The notes under the pieces: generated by a model
Seen by the model: the letters and a program-made list of their open reading frames with translations, nothing else
Databases searched by the model: none
What the model was told of the DNA's origin: nothing
NCBI GenBank assembly: GCA_018399495.1
Contig: JAGYOG010000014.1
Location: 1 to 56,705 of the forward strand
Reading direction: 5' to 3'
Origin: Sphaerochaeta sp.
Lineage (GTDB): Bacteria; Spirochaetota; Spirochaetia; Sphaerochaetales; Sphaerochaetaceae
DNA length: 56,705 nucleotides
Translations under genes and position numbers: made by a program
Part shown: one piece after another, positions 41,508-49,683 of the stretch
Position numbering within the stretch: the stretch's first letter is position 1
How the letters are laid out: the number at the start of each line of letters is the position of its first letter

Positions 41508-42773
41508 ATGATGAAAAAATCACGACTCATTGCAGTGTTGTTACTGCTCTGTCTACTGTTCCCGTTGGGAGCTCAAGGACAAGCGGAGAGTGGACAACAA
41601 AAAGAAATCGAGCTGAGATGGGCGAGCATCTGGGTGGGGAATGACAGCAAGGCCCCAGCAGTGGAAGCTTTGGTAGAAGAGTTCAACACCAAGAATGCCG
41701 GGAAAATCAAGGTTGTTATTGAACCACAGCCTGATTACAATGCCTACGAGCAGAAAGTTCGTACCAGTTTGGCTGCAGGCCAGGCCCCGGCAGACATTTT
41801 CACGATCAAGTTCAACCCGACAACGGCTACATTCTATCAGTCAAATCTTCTGATGGACTTCCAGGGAAAGCTTGATGATGCTTGGAAGGGTACCTTCGAT
41901 GCTGGTTCCTTGGAGCAGTCCACCGTTGACGGGATGCTCAAGAGCTTGCCGATGGAAACAGCCATCCTGCCGATCTGGTACAACATGGATGCAATGAAGA
42001 GCGTAGGTGTCAATGCAATGCCTGCCACAGAACAACAGATGTTCTCTGCATTTGACAAACTCAAAGCAGCAGGAATTGCCCCTACCAGCCAGATGACCGG
42101 TGATACCAATGCTTGGACCAGCATGATTTGGTTCAGCCATTTTGCAGTTTCCCTTGGTGGCCCGAATGTTTGGGACAAGCCTTTTACCGATCCTGCATTT
42201 GTTGAAGCTGCCAATCTGATCAAGAGAATGATCCAGGAGTATTCAACTGCTGACGCTGTTGGTCTTGGAGCTGGTGGAAGTGGTGGCCATTTCCTTGCTG
42301 GCCGTACAGCTGTATTCTCGAATGGCCCTTGGTACGCAGGAAGAGCTGATCTTGCCGCCACACCATTCTTTGACTCGATCAAGATTGGTGGCTTACCTGC
42401 AGTTGGTGAATATGAGGACATCATGATCAGCCGTCTACAGGCAAACATTTGTGCAGCCTCCAGCAAGGATGCAGACAAGGAACAGGCCATCGTGGACTTC
42501 TTGAAGTTCTTGACTAGTCCTTCTTCCATTGCAAAGATTGCTGAGACCAGCGGTGCAATGTTCGCAATAAAGACTGACTATCGGCCGGTGAATAACCTGC
42601 AGAAGCAGTTCTACGATGCGAATGAAGCTGCATCAACCACTGCATTTGACCTGGAAGCTGCACTCGGTGCTGAGGTTACCCTCGAGTTTGCTCAGCAGCT
42701 TGGTGCTCTTGCTCTTGACCGGATCAGTGCAGAGGAGTTCTGTGCCCTGGTTGATCGTAAGATCGAACGCTGA
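41508..42773 (+). CDS. ABC sugar-binding protein (family 1), probable sulfoquinovose/glycoside uptake
   Basis: The 421-residue protein has a signal peptide (residues 1-25, ending GAQGQAES) with no lipobox Cys, so it is probably soluble in the periplasm. The mature part is a MalE-like binding protein with VEEFNTKNAG, AAGQAPADIF, FLAGRTAVFSNGPW and a C-terminal helix region. AGGAG is six bases before the ATG. It is followed by two permease genes and the YihQ-like enzyme, so the ligand is probably sulfoquinovose or sulfoquinovosyl glycerol, which is inferred from context. Confidence 0.88.
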   Translation: MMKKSRLIAVLLLLCLLFPLGAQGQAESGQQKEIELRWASIWVGNDSKAPAVEALVEEFNTKNAGKIKVVIEPQPDYNAYEQKVRTSLAAGQAPADIFTIKFNPTTATFYQSNLLMDFQGKLDDAWKGTFDAGSLEQSTVDGMLKSLPMETAILPIWYNMDAMKSVGVNAMPATEQQMFSAFDKLKAAGIAPTSQMTGDTNAWTSMIWFSHFAVSLGGPNVWDKPFTDPAFVEAANLIKRMIQEYSTADAVGLGAGGSGGHFLAGRTAVFSNGPWYAGRADLAATPFFDSIKIGGLPAVGEYEDIMISRLQANICAASSKDADKEQAIVDFLKFLTSPSSIAKIAETSGAMFAIKTDYRPVNNLQKQFYDANEAASTTAFDLEAALGAEVTLEFAQQLGALALDRISAEEFCALVDRKIER

Positions 42774-42786
42774 TAGCTGAATGTGC

Positions 42787-42818
42787 ATCATGCTGTCGCC
42801 TTCGGGCGGCAGTATGAT
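42787..42818 (+). promoter_or_regulatory. Intercistronic stem-loop after the binding-protein gene
   Basis: ATCAT-G-CTGTCGCC pairs with GGCGGCAG-T-ATGAT around a TTCG tetraloop, a very stable hairpin with one G-T pair and one mismatch. It is followed by ATATCTTTTCC. Such hairpins usually protect the binding-protein mRNA and reduce read-through into permease genes. Confidence 0.75.
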
Positions 42819-42841
42819 ATCTTTTCCTGTAGGAGTCCACG

Positions 42842-43735
42842 ATGCAAGCAGTTGGTACACGAAACCGATGGATATGGAGTGCAAGAATACTCTTTTTGCT
42901 TCCTGTATCGCTACTTTTCTTTTTCTTCTTCATCTATCCCTTCTTTTTCACCGTCTTCACCAGCTTCACCAGCTGGCGGGGTATCGGGTCGATGAAGTTC
43001 AATGGAGTGAAGAACTATGCCAAGTTGATAGCGGACCCTACCTTTCAGAAGGCACTGGGAAACAATATAGTTTGGGCTCTCTCCCAAGGCTTAATTCAGG
43101 TTCCTTTGGCGTGTTTGGTCGCAATGATTCTGGTCCGAAAGCCCTTTGGCTGGAGAGGATTGAGAACCATCTACTATCTGCCTAATGTCATTTCAACGGT
43201 TGCCTTGGCCATGGTCTGGGTTGCCATCTACAATGTCGATGGACCCTTGAACGCAATCCTTGCCGATCTGTTTGGGATGGAGAAACATAACTGGCTGGGT
43301 AATCCTGATACCGCTCTATTCGCAGTGATATTCCAGACTGTCATTTATATCGGATATTTCATGATTGTGTTGTTGGCTTCAGCAATGAATATACCCCGTT
43401 CGCTCTACGAGGCTGCCGAGATTGATGGAGCCAGTACCTTGGTCCAGGAGATCAATATTACCCTTCCCATGCTCCGTGGTACTTTGATTACCACTATGAC
43501 TCTGGCAATGGCTTATGGGATGCGCCACTTTGAAGCGACGTTCTTGATGACCGGTGGAGGACCAGCCTATGCAACCACCACCATGGGCATCGATTTGTAT
43601 CTGAAAATGGATGCCTTGCGCTATAGCGAGGCCTCAACCAGCGGGGTGTTCCTGATCATCATGGGAACCTTGGTCATTACCTTGTTACGGAAACTCTTTG
43701 GTTCCTCAGACCCCATGAGTGAAATGGCACAATAG
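42842..43735 (+). CDS. ABC sugar permease, MalF-like
   Basis: The 297-residue inner-membrane protein has about six helices and the EAA loop that docks the ATPase (YEAAEIDGASTLVQEINI, about residues 194-211). It forms half of the importer channel with the next gene, 12 bases downstream. There is no ATPase gene in the window, so a shared MsiK/UgpC-type ATPase elsewhere probably powers it. Confidence 0.9.
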   Translation: MQAVGTRNRWIWSARILFLLPVSLLFFFFFIYPFFFTVFTSFTSWRGIGSMKFNGVKNYAKLIADPTFQKALGNNIVWALSQGLIQVPLACLVAMILVRKPFGWRGLRTIYYLPNVISTVALAMVWVAIYNVDGPLNAILADLFGMEKHNWLGNPDTALFAVIFQTVIYIGYFMIVLLASAMNIPRSLYEAAEIDGASTLVQEINITLPMLRGTLITTMTLAMAYGMRHFEATFLMTGGGPAYATTTMGIDLYLKMDALRYSEASTSGVFLIIMGTLVITLLRKLFGSSDPMSEMAQ

Positions 43736-43747
43736 GAGCACCTCCAG

Positions 43748-44584
43748 ATGAAAAAACCACTTGCATCAATCATCGGCAATACTCTCAAATGGATTCTCTT
43801 GATCAGCTTGCTCTCGTTGGCGTTGCTCCCCTTGCTCTGGTTACTGGTAAGTTCGCTGAGAACCAATCTTGAACTGCAAACCGATCCGTTTGGATGGCCA
43901 CAGAAGTTCCAATGGGTCAACTACGCCAATGCACTGGCAATGGCAAGCCTTCCCCGGTTACTACTTAATTCAGTGGTCGTAGCAGTAGTGACTGTGGTGC
44001 TCAATAGCCTGGTGACCTCCATGGGGTCCTTTATTCTTGCCAGGGAGCATTTCAAGGGAAGGGATATCCTCTACACCATCCTCACCGCCGGGGTCTTGGT
44101 CCCTGTGATATCCTTCATGGTTCCCTATTTCTCCATGATTACCCGAAGTGGTCTCTACAATACCTTGCTTGCCTTGATTCTCGTGTATACAGCTGTGAAT
44201 ATTCCCGTATCCATATTCCTGGTAACTGCATTCATGAAATCCATCCCCAAGGAGTTGGAAGAGGCCGCTATCATGGACGGATGTGGGTTCTTTAAGCGCT
44301 TCTCCATGATTATTCTTCCTCTCTCCCGCTCCGGTATTGTGACAGCAGCAACATTCTGCTTTATCTACTCTTGGAATGAGTTTGTCATGGCCATGTTGCT
44401 GACCAGTTCCATTGAATCAAGGACCATCCAGCTTGGTATCAAATTCTTTTCCAGTCAATTTATTACCGATTACAGCAGTATGTATGCAGCGGTCATCATT
44501 ACCATCATTCCCAGCATCCTTGGGTATGTGTTCCTCCATGATAAGATTATCGGCGGCTTGACCACCGGTGGAGTGAAGGGGTAG
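43748..44584 (+). CDS. ABC sugar permease, MalG-like
   Basis: The 278-residue inner-membrane protein has about six helices and an EAA loop (EEAAIMDGCGFFKRFSMI, around 174-191). AGGAG lies about ten bases before the ATG (AGGAGCACCTCCAG spacing). It completes the channel with the previous gene and is followed two bases later by the GH31 enzyme, tying uptake to hydrolysis of a glycoside. Confidence 0.9.
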   Translation: MKKPLASIIGNTLKWILLISLLSLALLPLLWLLVSSLRTNLELQTDPFGWPQKFQWVNYANALAMASLPRLLLNSVVVAVVTVVLNSLVTSMGSFILAREHFKGRDILYTILTAGVLVPVISFMVPYFSMITRSGLYNTLLALILVYTAVNIPVSIFLVTAFMKSIPKELEEAAIMDGCGFFKRFSMIILPLSRSGIVTAATFCFIYSWNEFVMAMLLTSSIESRTIQLGIKFFSSQFITDYSSMYAAVIITIIPSILGYVFLHDKIIGGLTTGGVKG

Positions 44585-44586
44585 GC

Positions 44587-46614
44587 ATGTTCAGTCATAC
44601 AAATCAGGATGGGAAGCTCTCGGTTTTCTTCAATCAGATGAAGATACTTGAGCATACGGTAGAACATCCTGTCTTGGTGCTCCAAAGGAATCAAGCAACG
44701 ATTGACATGTACCGGGGCAACTACTTTATAGAAGAGAACGTTGAGGAAACACTGTTTCTCATAACGTGTACCATCAGTGAAGCCTATGTTGAAGGCCGGG
44801 GCGTGTGCATTCTCCACTTTTCCGGGGGGATGTATCACGTTACCTGTGAGCTCAGCGAGAAGAATAGTCGCTTGGTCATGCGCTTCTCTCCGCTTCCACA
44901 ACCCTATAATAGGCTGGTACTGCATATTTTTGCAGAGGAGAGTGAACACATCTGGGGATGTGGAGAGCAATTTTCATACTTTGATCTTCGTGGACGAAAC
45001 TATCCACTGTGGACCCAAGAACAGGGAGTAGGGAGAAACAAACATACAAGGATAACCCAGATCGCCGATGAAAAAGATCGGGCAGGGGGTGATTACCATA
45101 CCACGTTCTATCCCCAGGCGACCTTTGTTTCAAGCAGGGGATACTTCCTTCACGCAAACACAGATGGGTATGCTGACTTCGATTATTCCCATGAGCACTT
45201 CCACCGATTGATGTTCTGGGAGGTCCCTTCTTCCTTGGTGATCTCAGTAAAACCCTCTCTGCTTGAAGTGGTCCAAGATATCTCTTTCCTGTTGGGTCGG
45301 CAACCTCTGCTTCCTGATTGGGTCTATGACGGCATCACCCTGGGTATCCAGGGAGGAACGAAAGTTTTCTTGGAAAAACTCGCATTGATGGAAGCCTCCG
45401 GCACCCCGGTCAACGGAATCTGGATTCAGGATTGGCAGGGAGAAAAATACACAAGTTTTGGTAAGCGGCTCCGCTGGAACTGGCAGTGGGACAAGGAGCT
45501 CTATCCTGAGCTCGAGAGCGTGATAGACTCGCTGAAGCAACGAGGGATAGGAATTCTGGGATATATCAATCCATATGTGCTTAAGGACTACCCGCTGTTT
45601 AAGGAAGCTGCAGGGAAGGGGTACCTTGGCAGAAACAGCGTTGGAGAACCCTACTTGGTGGATTTTGGTGAGTTTGATGCAGGGGTGGTGGACTTTACCA
45701 ACCCTGAAGCGGTCCAGTGGTATGAAAAGGTCATACAGCATGAGATGATCGACCTAGGATTACGTGGTTGGATGGCAGACTTCGGAGAGTATCTCCCCCA
45801 TGATATCGTCCTCCACAATGGACGATCGGCACTTCTGGAGCATAACCCTTGGCCAGGATACTGGGCACAGGTCAACAAGAGGGCCATTGCCCACTCAGGG
45901 AAACAAGATGAGCTTCTGTTCTTCATGCGCTCTGGTTCTGCCTTGAGTTTGTCATCCTGCCCCATGATGTGGGCGGGGGATCAGAATGTTGACTGGAGTG
46001 AGGATGACGGACTTCCCTCTGCGTTGTGTGCAGCACTTTCCCTGTCGATGAGTGGTATGGGATTGCATCACAGCGACATTGGTGGGTATACGACGCTCTA
46101 TGGAATGAAACGAAGCAAGGAACTGTTGCTCAGGTGGTGTGAGTTTGCTGCCTTCACTCCATTGATGCGTACCCACGAGGGTAATCGCCCCAAGGAAAAC
46201 TGGCAGTTTGACTCTGATGAGGAAACACGACGATTCTTTGCGCGGATGGCCAGCCTTCATGTGCAATTGAAACCCTACCTCCAAGAGGTAGTGAGGGAGA
46301 ATACTGAACAAGGTATTCCGGTTATGCGACCTCTGTTCCTGCACTATCCAGAGGAAGCCTTTTTCACTGTCAAGGATACCTATCTTCTGGGTAGGGATCT
46401 GTTGGTCGCCCCGGTAATGACAGAGGGAGAGGTGAGTAGAAATCTCATCCTCCCGTCCGGGCATTGGGTCCATCTCTTTACCAAGGAGACTTTCCAAGGA
46501 GGAAGTTGCACTGTGGATGCCCCCCTTGGAATGCCTCCGGTCTTTTTCCGCGAAGGAAGTGATTTTGCATCACTCTTCACTTCGATCAGTATAGGAATGG
46601 AACAGCAGCCTTAA
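44587..46614 (+). CDS. yihQ: Sulfoquinovosidase (GH31, YihQ type)
   Basis: This 675-residue glycosidase releases sulfoquinovose from sulfoquinovosyl glycerol or diacylglycerol, the breakdown products of plant sulfolipid. All six functional residues of E. coli YihQ that I recall (Gln288, Arg301, Trp304, Asp405, Asp472, Tyr508) are here at a constant offset of seven: Gln281, Arg294 and Trp297 in the QDW...KRLRW segment, nucleophile Asp398 in MADFGEYL, acid/base Asp465 in WAGDQNVDW, and Tyr501 in HHSDIGGY. The Arg/Trp/Tyr set reads the sulfonate group. There is no signal peptide, so it acts in the cytoplasm after uptake. Its end overlaps a convergent nuclease gene by 29 bases. Confidence 0.93.
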   Translation: MFSHTNQDGKLSVFFNQMKILEHTVEHPVLVLQRNQATIDMYRGNYFIEENVEETLFLITCTISEAYVEGRGVCILHFSGGMYHVTCELSEKNSRLVMRFSPLPQPYNRLVLHIFAEESEHIWGCGEQFSYFDLRGRNYPLWTQEQGVGRNKHTRITQIADEKDRAGGDYHTTFYPQATFVSSRGYFLHANTDGYADFDYSHEHFHRLMFWEVPSSLVISVKPSLLEVVQDISFLLGRQPLLPDWVYDGITLGIQGGTKVFLEKLALMEASGTPVNGIWIQDWQGEKYTSFGKRLRWNWQWDKELYPELESVIDSLKQRGIGILGYINPYVLKDYPLFKEAAGKGYLGRNSVGEPYLVDFGEFDAGVVDFTNPEAVQWYEKVIQHEMIDLGLRGWMADFGEYLPHDIVLHNGRSALLEHNPWPGYWAQVNKRAIAHSGKQDELLFFMRSGSALSLSSCPMMWAGDQNVDWSEDDGLPSALCAALSLSMSGMGLHHSDIGGYTTLYGMKRSKELLLRWCEFAAFTPLMRTHEGNRPKENWQFDSDEETRRFFARMASLHVQLKPYLQEVVRENTEQGIPVMRPLFLHYPEEAFFTVKDTYLLGRDLLVAPVMTEGEVSRNLILPSGHWVHLFTKETFQGGSCTVDAPLGMPPVFFREGSDFASLFTSISIGMEQQP

Positions 46615-47617
46615 GCGTGGATTTTGGAACGAAGATCTCAATCAGGTTAAGACTCTGGCTCTTCACCAGATACAAAACAGAATTCAGTGTGCTCTTTGCA
46701 ACCGCGTACCATCCAGTTTCTTTCTGGGGTTGTTTCATTGCAATGGTTGGGTCTGCATTGAAGGCTTCTCGGTCTGCTTTGCTTACTTGGAACGTATTAA
46801 AATCCCAAGCTTTGGTATCATATTCTTGTTCAAGCTCTGCTTCCTGAGGGTCTGGCAAACGATGGAAGAAATCAATTCCGGTAATTGTTTCAATCTCATC
46901 GATGCTGGTGGCAAATTCCTCAAGGTCGTCTTTTGACCCTTCATTAGGGAGCAGAAAACCGATTGCCTTGAGCTCAGGTTCACGGTAGTCCAAGATAACC
47001 TTGTAGTACTGATTTGGGATTGAGACTTCATTGTCCCCAATGGTGTCATATGGGCCATCAGTCAATACAGGACCGGTGACGACATAGATGCTCCCTTCTG
47101 TATCGGCGAAGTTCCGTACCGTTGCCTCCAGTTTGCTCCAGATGCCACGATTGAACTGTCCTTCTTGTGGACTCATATTGCTGAGGTAGAACGAACCACT
47201 CATTGCCTCCTCCGACCAGGAGAGGTCGGCTGCTGGGATCAGGTGCCCTCGGTCATATCCACTTCCTCGGTAGTCATTCAAGGAGGCCGACTCGCTGGGA
47301 ACCAAAGGGTCGCTTCTGAAATCATCACCACGCTCATACATCCCGTACAGCTCGCTACGGGTAAGCTCATAGGCTACCCAACGCGCTTGTTCATGCTCTT
47401 CATCATAGAGGAGGGTGTATCCTGGATGGGTGACCACTATATCGGTTGCTGAATACTTCGGAAGTTCCAAGTCAGGGATTCCCGAAGTTGGGGTTTGTAC
47501 ATACTCTTGTTCACTTGGTGCTAGGATGAGGGTCAACACCCATAGAATTACCAGTACCAAGAGGAGGATTAGAATCCTTTTGCCCCGTTTCTTTGCCTTG
47601 TTTGTACGCCTTCCCAT
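46586..47617 (-). CDS. Membrane-anchored DNA/RNA non-specific endonuclease (NUC1 type)
   Basis: The 343-residue protein has a basic N-terminus and one membrane helix (about 15-34), then an extracytoplasmic beta-beta-alpha-metal nuclease domain. The motif DRGHLIPAAD carries the catalytic His, and SNMSPQEGQFNRGIW carries the metal-binding Asn. The C-terminal part (from about 255) is an extension of unknown role. ATG at 47617 has GGAGG five bases upstream. It may scavenge nucleic acid outside the cell. Confidence 0.88.
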   Translation of the reverse strand: MGRRTNKAKKRGKRILILLLVLVILWVLTLILAPSEQEYVQTPTSGIPDLELPKYSATDIVVTHPGYTLLYDEEHEQARWVAYELTRSELYGMYERGDDFRSDPLVPSESASLNDYRGSGYDRGHLIPAADLSWSEEAMSGSFYLSNMSPQEGQFNRGIWSKLEATVRNFADTEGSIYVVTGPVLTDGPYDTIGDNEVSIPNQYYKVILDYREPELKAIGFLLPNEGSKDDLEEFATSIDEIETITGIDFFHRLPDPQEAELEQEYDTKAWDFNTFQVSKADREAFNADPTIAMKQPQKETGWYAVAKSTLNSVLYLVKSQSLNLIEIFVPKSTLKAAVPFLY

Positions 47618-47641
47618 CACTTCCTCCCCCAAATTGCATAT

Positions 47642-47674
47642 CACAAAACGGAGAAGGCTGATTTCCTTCTCCGT
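47642..47674 (-). terminator. Terminator of the nitroreductase gene
   Basis: On the minus strand ACGGAGAAGG and CCTTCTCCGT form a perfect 10-bp stem with a seven-base loop, followed by TTTTGTG. It lies 36 bases after the nitroreductase stop. Confidence 0.85.
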
Positions 47675-47709
47675 GTCTCTAGAGTTGTAACCATCCTAAT
47701 GCTTACAGG

Positions 47710-48216
47710 TTACGAACGAATGTAGGTAATGGTACCCTGTTTCGGTACTCTTGGTGAAGGATATTCACCCTTGGGGTATCCTACGGCGAGGGTCCCTGTA
47801 ACCTTGTATCCCTCGGGGACACCAAAGGAAGAGAGTTGTACACCCAGCTCCGGCTTATGATTGATCCGGTTGCACCACACTGATCCCAATCCCAGAGCAT
47901 GGGCTGCCTGCATCATGTTGGTCATCGCACAGGCGGTGTCTTCTTTCTCATATGTATTTCCAATTTCGATGGAAACAAGAATCAAGGTTGGCGCATGGTA
48001 GAAGAATGAACCAGAGGTACCAACCACCTTCTCATCGAGCTTTCTCAAGGTTTCTGGATCCTGAATTGCGGTGAAGTGCCAAGGTTCCTGATTCATGCCA
48101 TTGGGGGCAAGCGTGGCTGCTTGGAGAATGAGATCCAGGTCCTCATTTCTGATCTGTTCCTCGGCGAAACTCCTCACGCTTCTGCGAGTGAGAATATGGT
48201 TGGTGATTGTGTTCAT
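47710..48216 (-). CDS. Nitroreductase-family FMN oxidoreductase
   Basis: The 168-residue protein is a short nitroreductase. ILTRRSVRSFAEEQ binds the FMN phosphate, APNGMNQEPWHF lies near the flavin, and the C-terminal half has GLGSVWCNRI and GTLAVGYPKGEYP. The natural substrate is unknown. ATG at 48216 follows AGGAGG by seven bases; an extension upstream would not fit the family. It is a single gene, divergent from lrgA. Confidence 0.9.
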   Translation of the reverse strand: MNTITNHILTRRSVRSFAEEQIRNEDLDLILQAATLAPNGMNQEPWHFTAIQDPETLRKLDEKVVGTSGSFFYHAPTLILVSIEIGNTYEKEDTACAMTNMMQAAHALGLGSVWCNRINHKPELGVQLSSFGVPEGYKVTGTLAVGYPKGEYPSPRVPKQGTITYIRS

Positions 48217-48275
48217 AGTACGCCTCCTGTTAACTATGGTACCTCTTCCCAGAATACCTTCCAATAGGGTATGGT

Positions 48276-48656
48276 ATGGCATCCATGAAATACCTGATAC
48301 AGCTTGCAATCATTTTCGGTCTCTGTTTGGTGGGGGATGTCATTTCCTTGGTGGTTCCCTTTACCCTCCCTTCAAGTGTGATAAGCATGCTTCTGATCCT
48401 TGTTTTGCTCTCCAGTGGATTGCTCAAAGAGCACTCTATTGCCGAGAGTGCAGATTTCATGCTCAAGAATATGACCTTCTTTTTCATTCCCCCGGTCGTG
48501 GGAATTCTTCGGTACTCCTCATTGGTCCAGAGTATTTGGTGGCAGTTGCTGGTAGTGAATCTGGTCTCGTTGTTTGCTTGTTTTGCAGCGAGCAGCTGGA
48601 CGGTGGTCCTGGTGCAGTTCGTACAAAAGAAGATAGGGGGGAAGCGACATGCTTGA
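48276..48656 (+). CDS. lrgA: LrgA/CidA-family membrane protein
   Basis: The 126-residue protein has four hydrophobic helices and the LrgA/CidA features (LPSSVISMLLILVLL, then FFFIPPVVGIL). These holin-like proteins work with LrgB in cell-wall turnover, and in some bacteria in pyruvate uptake. ATG at 48276 or 48285 is possible; the ribosome site is weak. It overlaps lrgB by eight bases. Confidence 0.85.
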   Translation: MASMKYLIQLAIIFGLCLVGDVISLVVPFTLPSSVISMLLILVLLSSGLLKEHSIAESADFMLKNMTFFFIPPVVGILRYSSLVQSIWWQLLVVNLVSLFACFAASSWTVVLVQFVQKKIGGKRHA

Positions 48657-49329
48657 GATTCTTAGCTCTCCACTGTTTGGGATTTCCCTCTCGGTTTTTG
48701 CATTCCAGGCCGGACTTTTCATCAATAAGAAACTGAAAAACCCCTTGGCGAATCCCTTGGTGATCGCCATGCTGATCATTATTGCTGTTTTGCTTCTCTT
48801 TGACATTCCCCTGGATGCCTATGAAGAGGGGTCTTCAATTATCTACATGTTCCTAACCCCGGTCACAGCCGTGCTTGCGCTGTCCATCTATAGGCAGAGA
48901 GATGTGCTGAGACGGGCTTTTTTCCCAGTGGTATTGGGAACCTTGGCAGGGGCTTTGGCAGCTCTTTCCTCAGTCGTAGTGACTTGTAACCTGCTTGGAT
49001 TGGATAGGACAATCCTGGCTAGTCTGCTCTCCAAATCGGTTACCACCCCTATTGCCATCGCCTTGACTGAGCAGTTCGGGGGGCTCCCTGCCCTGACTAT
49101 TGCGTCCACCCTCATCAGTGGGGTTGCAGGAAATCTGCTTGCCCCTGTGCTCTCGAAGCTCTTCGGGATAAAGGACCCTGTTGCACACGGGGTAGGTATC
49201 GGGGCCTGTTCCCATGCACTCGGTACCAGCAAAGCCTTGGAGATAGGTGACGTGCAGGGTGCGATGAGCAGTATTTCTCTCTCTTTCTCAGCGCTTTGGA
49301 CGGTTTTGCTTGCTCCGCTGTTTTTCTGA
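48649..49329 (+). CDS. lrgB: LrgB/CidB-family membrane protein
   Basis: The 226-residue protein has six or seven helices and the family motifs NPLANPLVIAML, SLLSKSVTTPIAIAL, and GIGACSHALGTSKALE. It is the partner of lrgA, whose stop it overlaps, and together they form the usual lrgAB/cidAB pair. Its 3' end overlaps the minus-strand YitT-like remnant. Confidence 0.9.
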   Translation: MLEILSSPLFGISLSVFAFQAGLFINKKLKNPLANPLVIAMLIIIAVLLLFDIPLDAYEEGSSIIYMFLTPVTAVLALSIYRQRDVLRRAFFPVVLGTLAGALAALSSVVVTCNLLGLDRTILASLLSKSVTTPIAIALTEQFGGLPALTIASTLISGVAGNLLAPVLSKLFGIKDPVAHGVGIGACSHALGTSKALEIGDVQGAMSSISLSFSALWTVLLAPLFF

Positions 49330-49557
49330 CTTGATGATACGCCCAATTGGAACAAAGCCTTCACCAATTGCCTGATAGGTCTCATGCACAATCTGGGGCA
49401 GATGGTTGATCTGTTGGTTGTGAACCACAACCAGAAGGAGCTTCCTCTCCTTCTGCGTAAAGACACCAACCTCGTTTATAAGGGTACCTCCATGCCGCAG
49501 CTCTGCAATGATTCGCTTTGTGATGGCAAAGAAAGTAAGTTCCAATCCAAAGACCAT
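49288..49557 (-). pseudogene. C-terminal remnant of a YitT/DUF2179-like membrane protein
   Basis: The 89 residues begin with a helix-like FGLELTFFAITKRI and continue with a DUF2179-like domain (ELRHGGTLINEVGVFTQKERKLLLVVV, seen here in parts) as found at the end of YitT-family proteins, which are normally about 280 residues. No N-terminal membrane region is present in any frame upstream, and a terminator lies 60 bases upstream. It has no ribosome site, so it is probably a fragment. The assignment rests on a short match. Confidence 0.4.
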
Positions 49558-49618
49558 AGTGCACCAGTGCCAGCGGTGTGTAGCGACTGGTGACAGGATC
49601 TGACTGCCGCCGTCCTTA

Positions 49619-49652
49619 GGAAAAGATAGAGCGCCTCGATAACGAGGCGCCC
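49619..49652 (-). terminator. Terminator of the uxuA-gntR-uxuB operon
   Basis: On the minus strand GCGCCTCG and CGAGGCGC form a perfect 8-bp stem with a TTAT loop, followed by TCTATCTTTTCC. It begins 34 bases past the uxuB stop. Confidence 0.8.
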
Positions 49653-49683
49653 GGTGTGTGAGTGCTGCATGCCAGCATCCATC

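Noticed and set aside
41837..42529. 230-codon open frame antisense to the ABC binding-protein gene
   Set aside because: Low-complexity composition from the opposite strand of a clear gene; no start signals and no family.
45952..46497. 181-codon open frame antisense to the sulfoquinovosidase
   Set aside because: Shadow of a conserved GH31 gene; no signals for expression.
33889..46614. Ordinary pentose or maltose utilisation cluster
   Set aside because: GH31 residues match the sulfonate-binding set, the RpiB homologue lacks its usual His, and the operon includes TauE and DUF4867 genes, which fit sulfonate sugar use better.
33889..46614. Sulfo-EMP, sulfo-ED or transaldolase routes for sulfoquinovose
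   Set aside because: No sugar kinase plus aldolase, no dehydrogenase/lactonase/dehydratase set and no transaldolase gene is present in the cluster.
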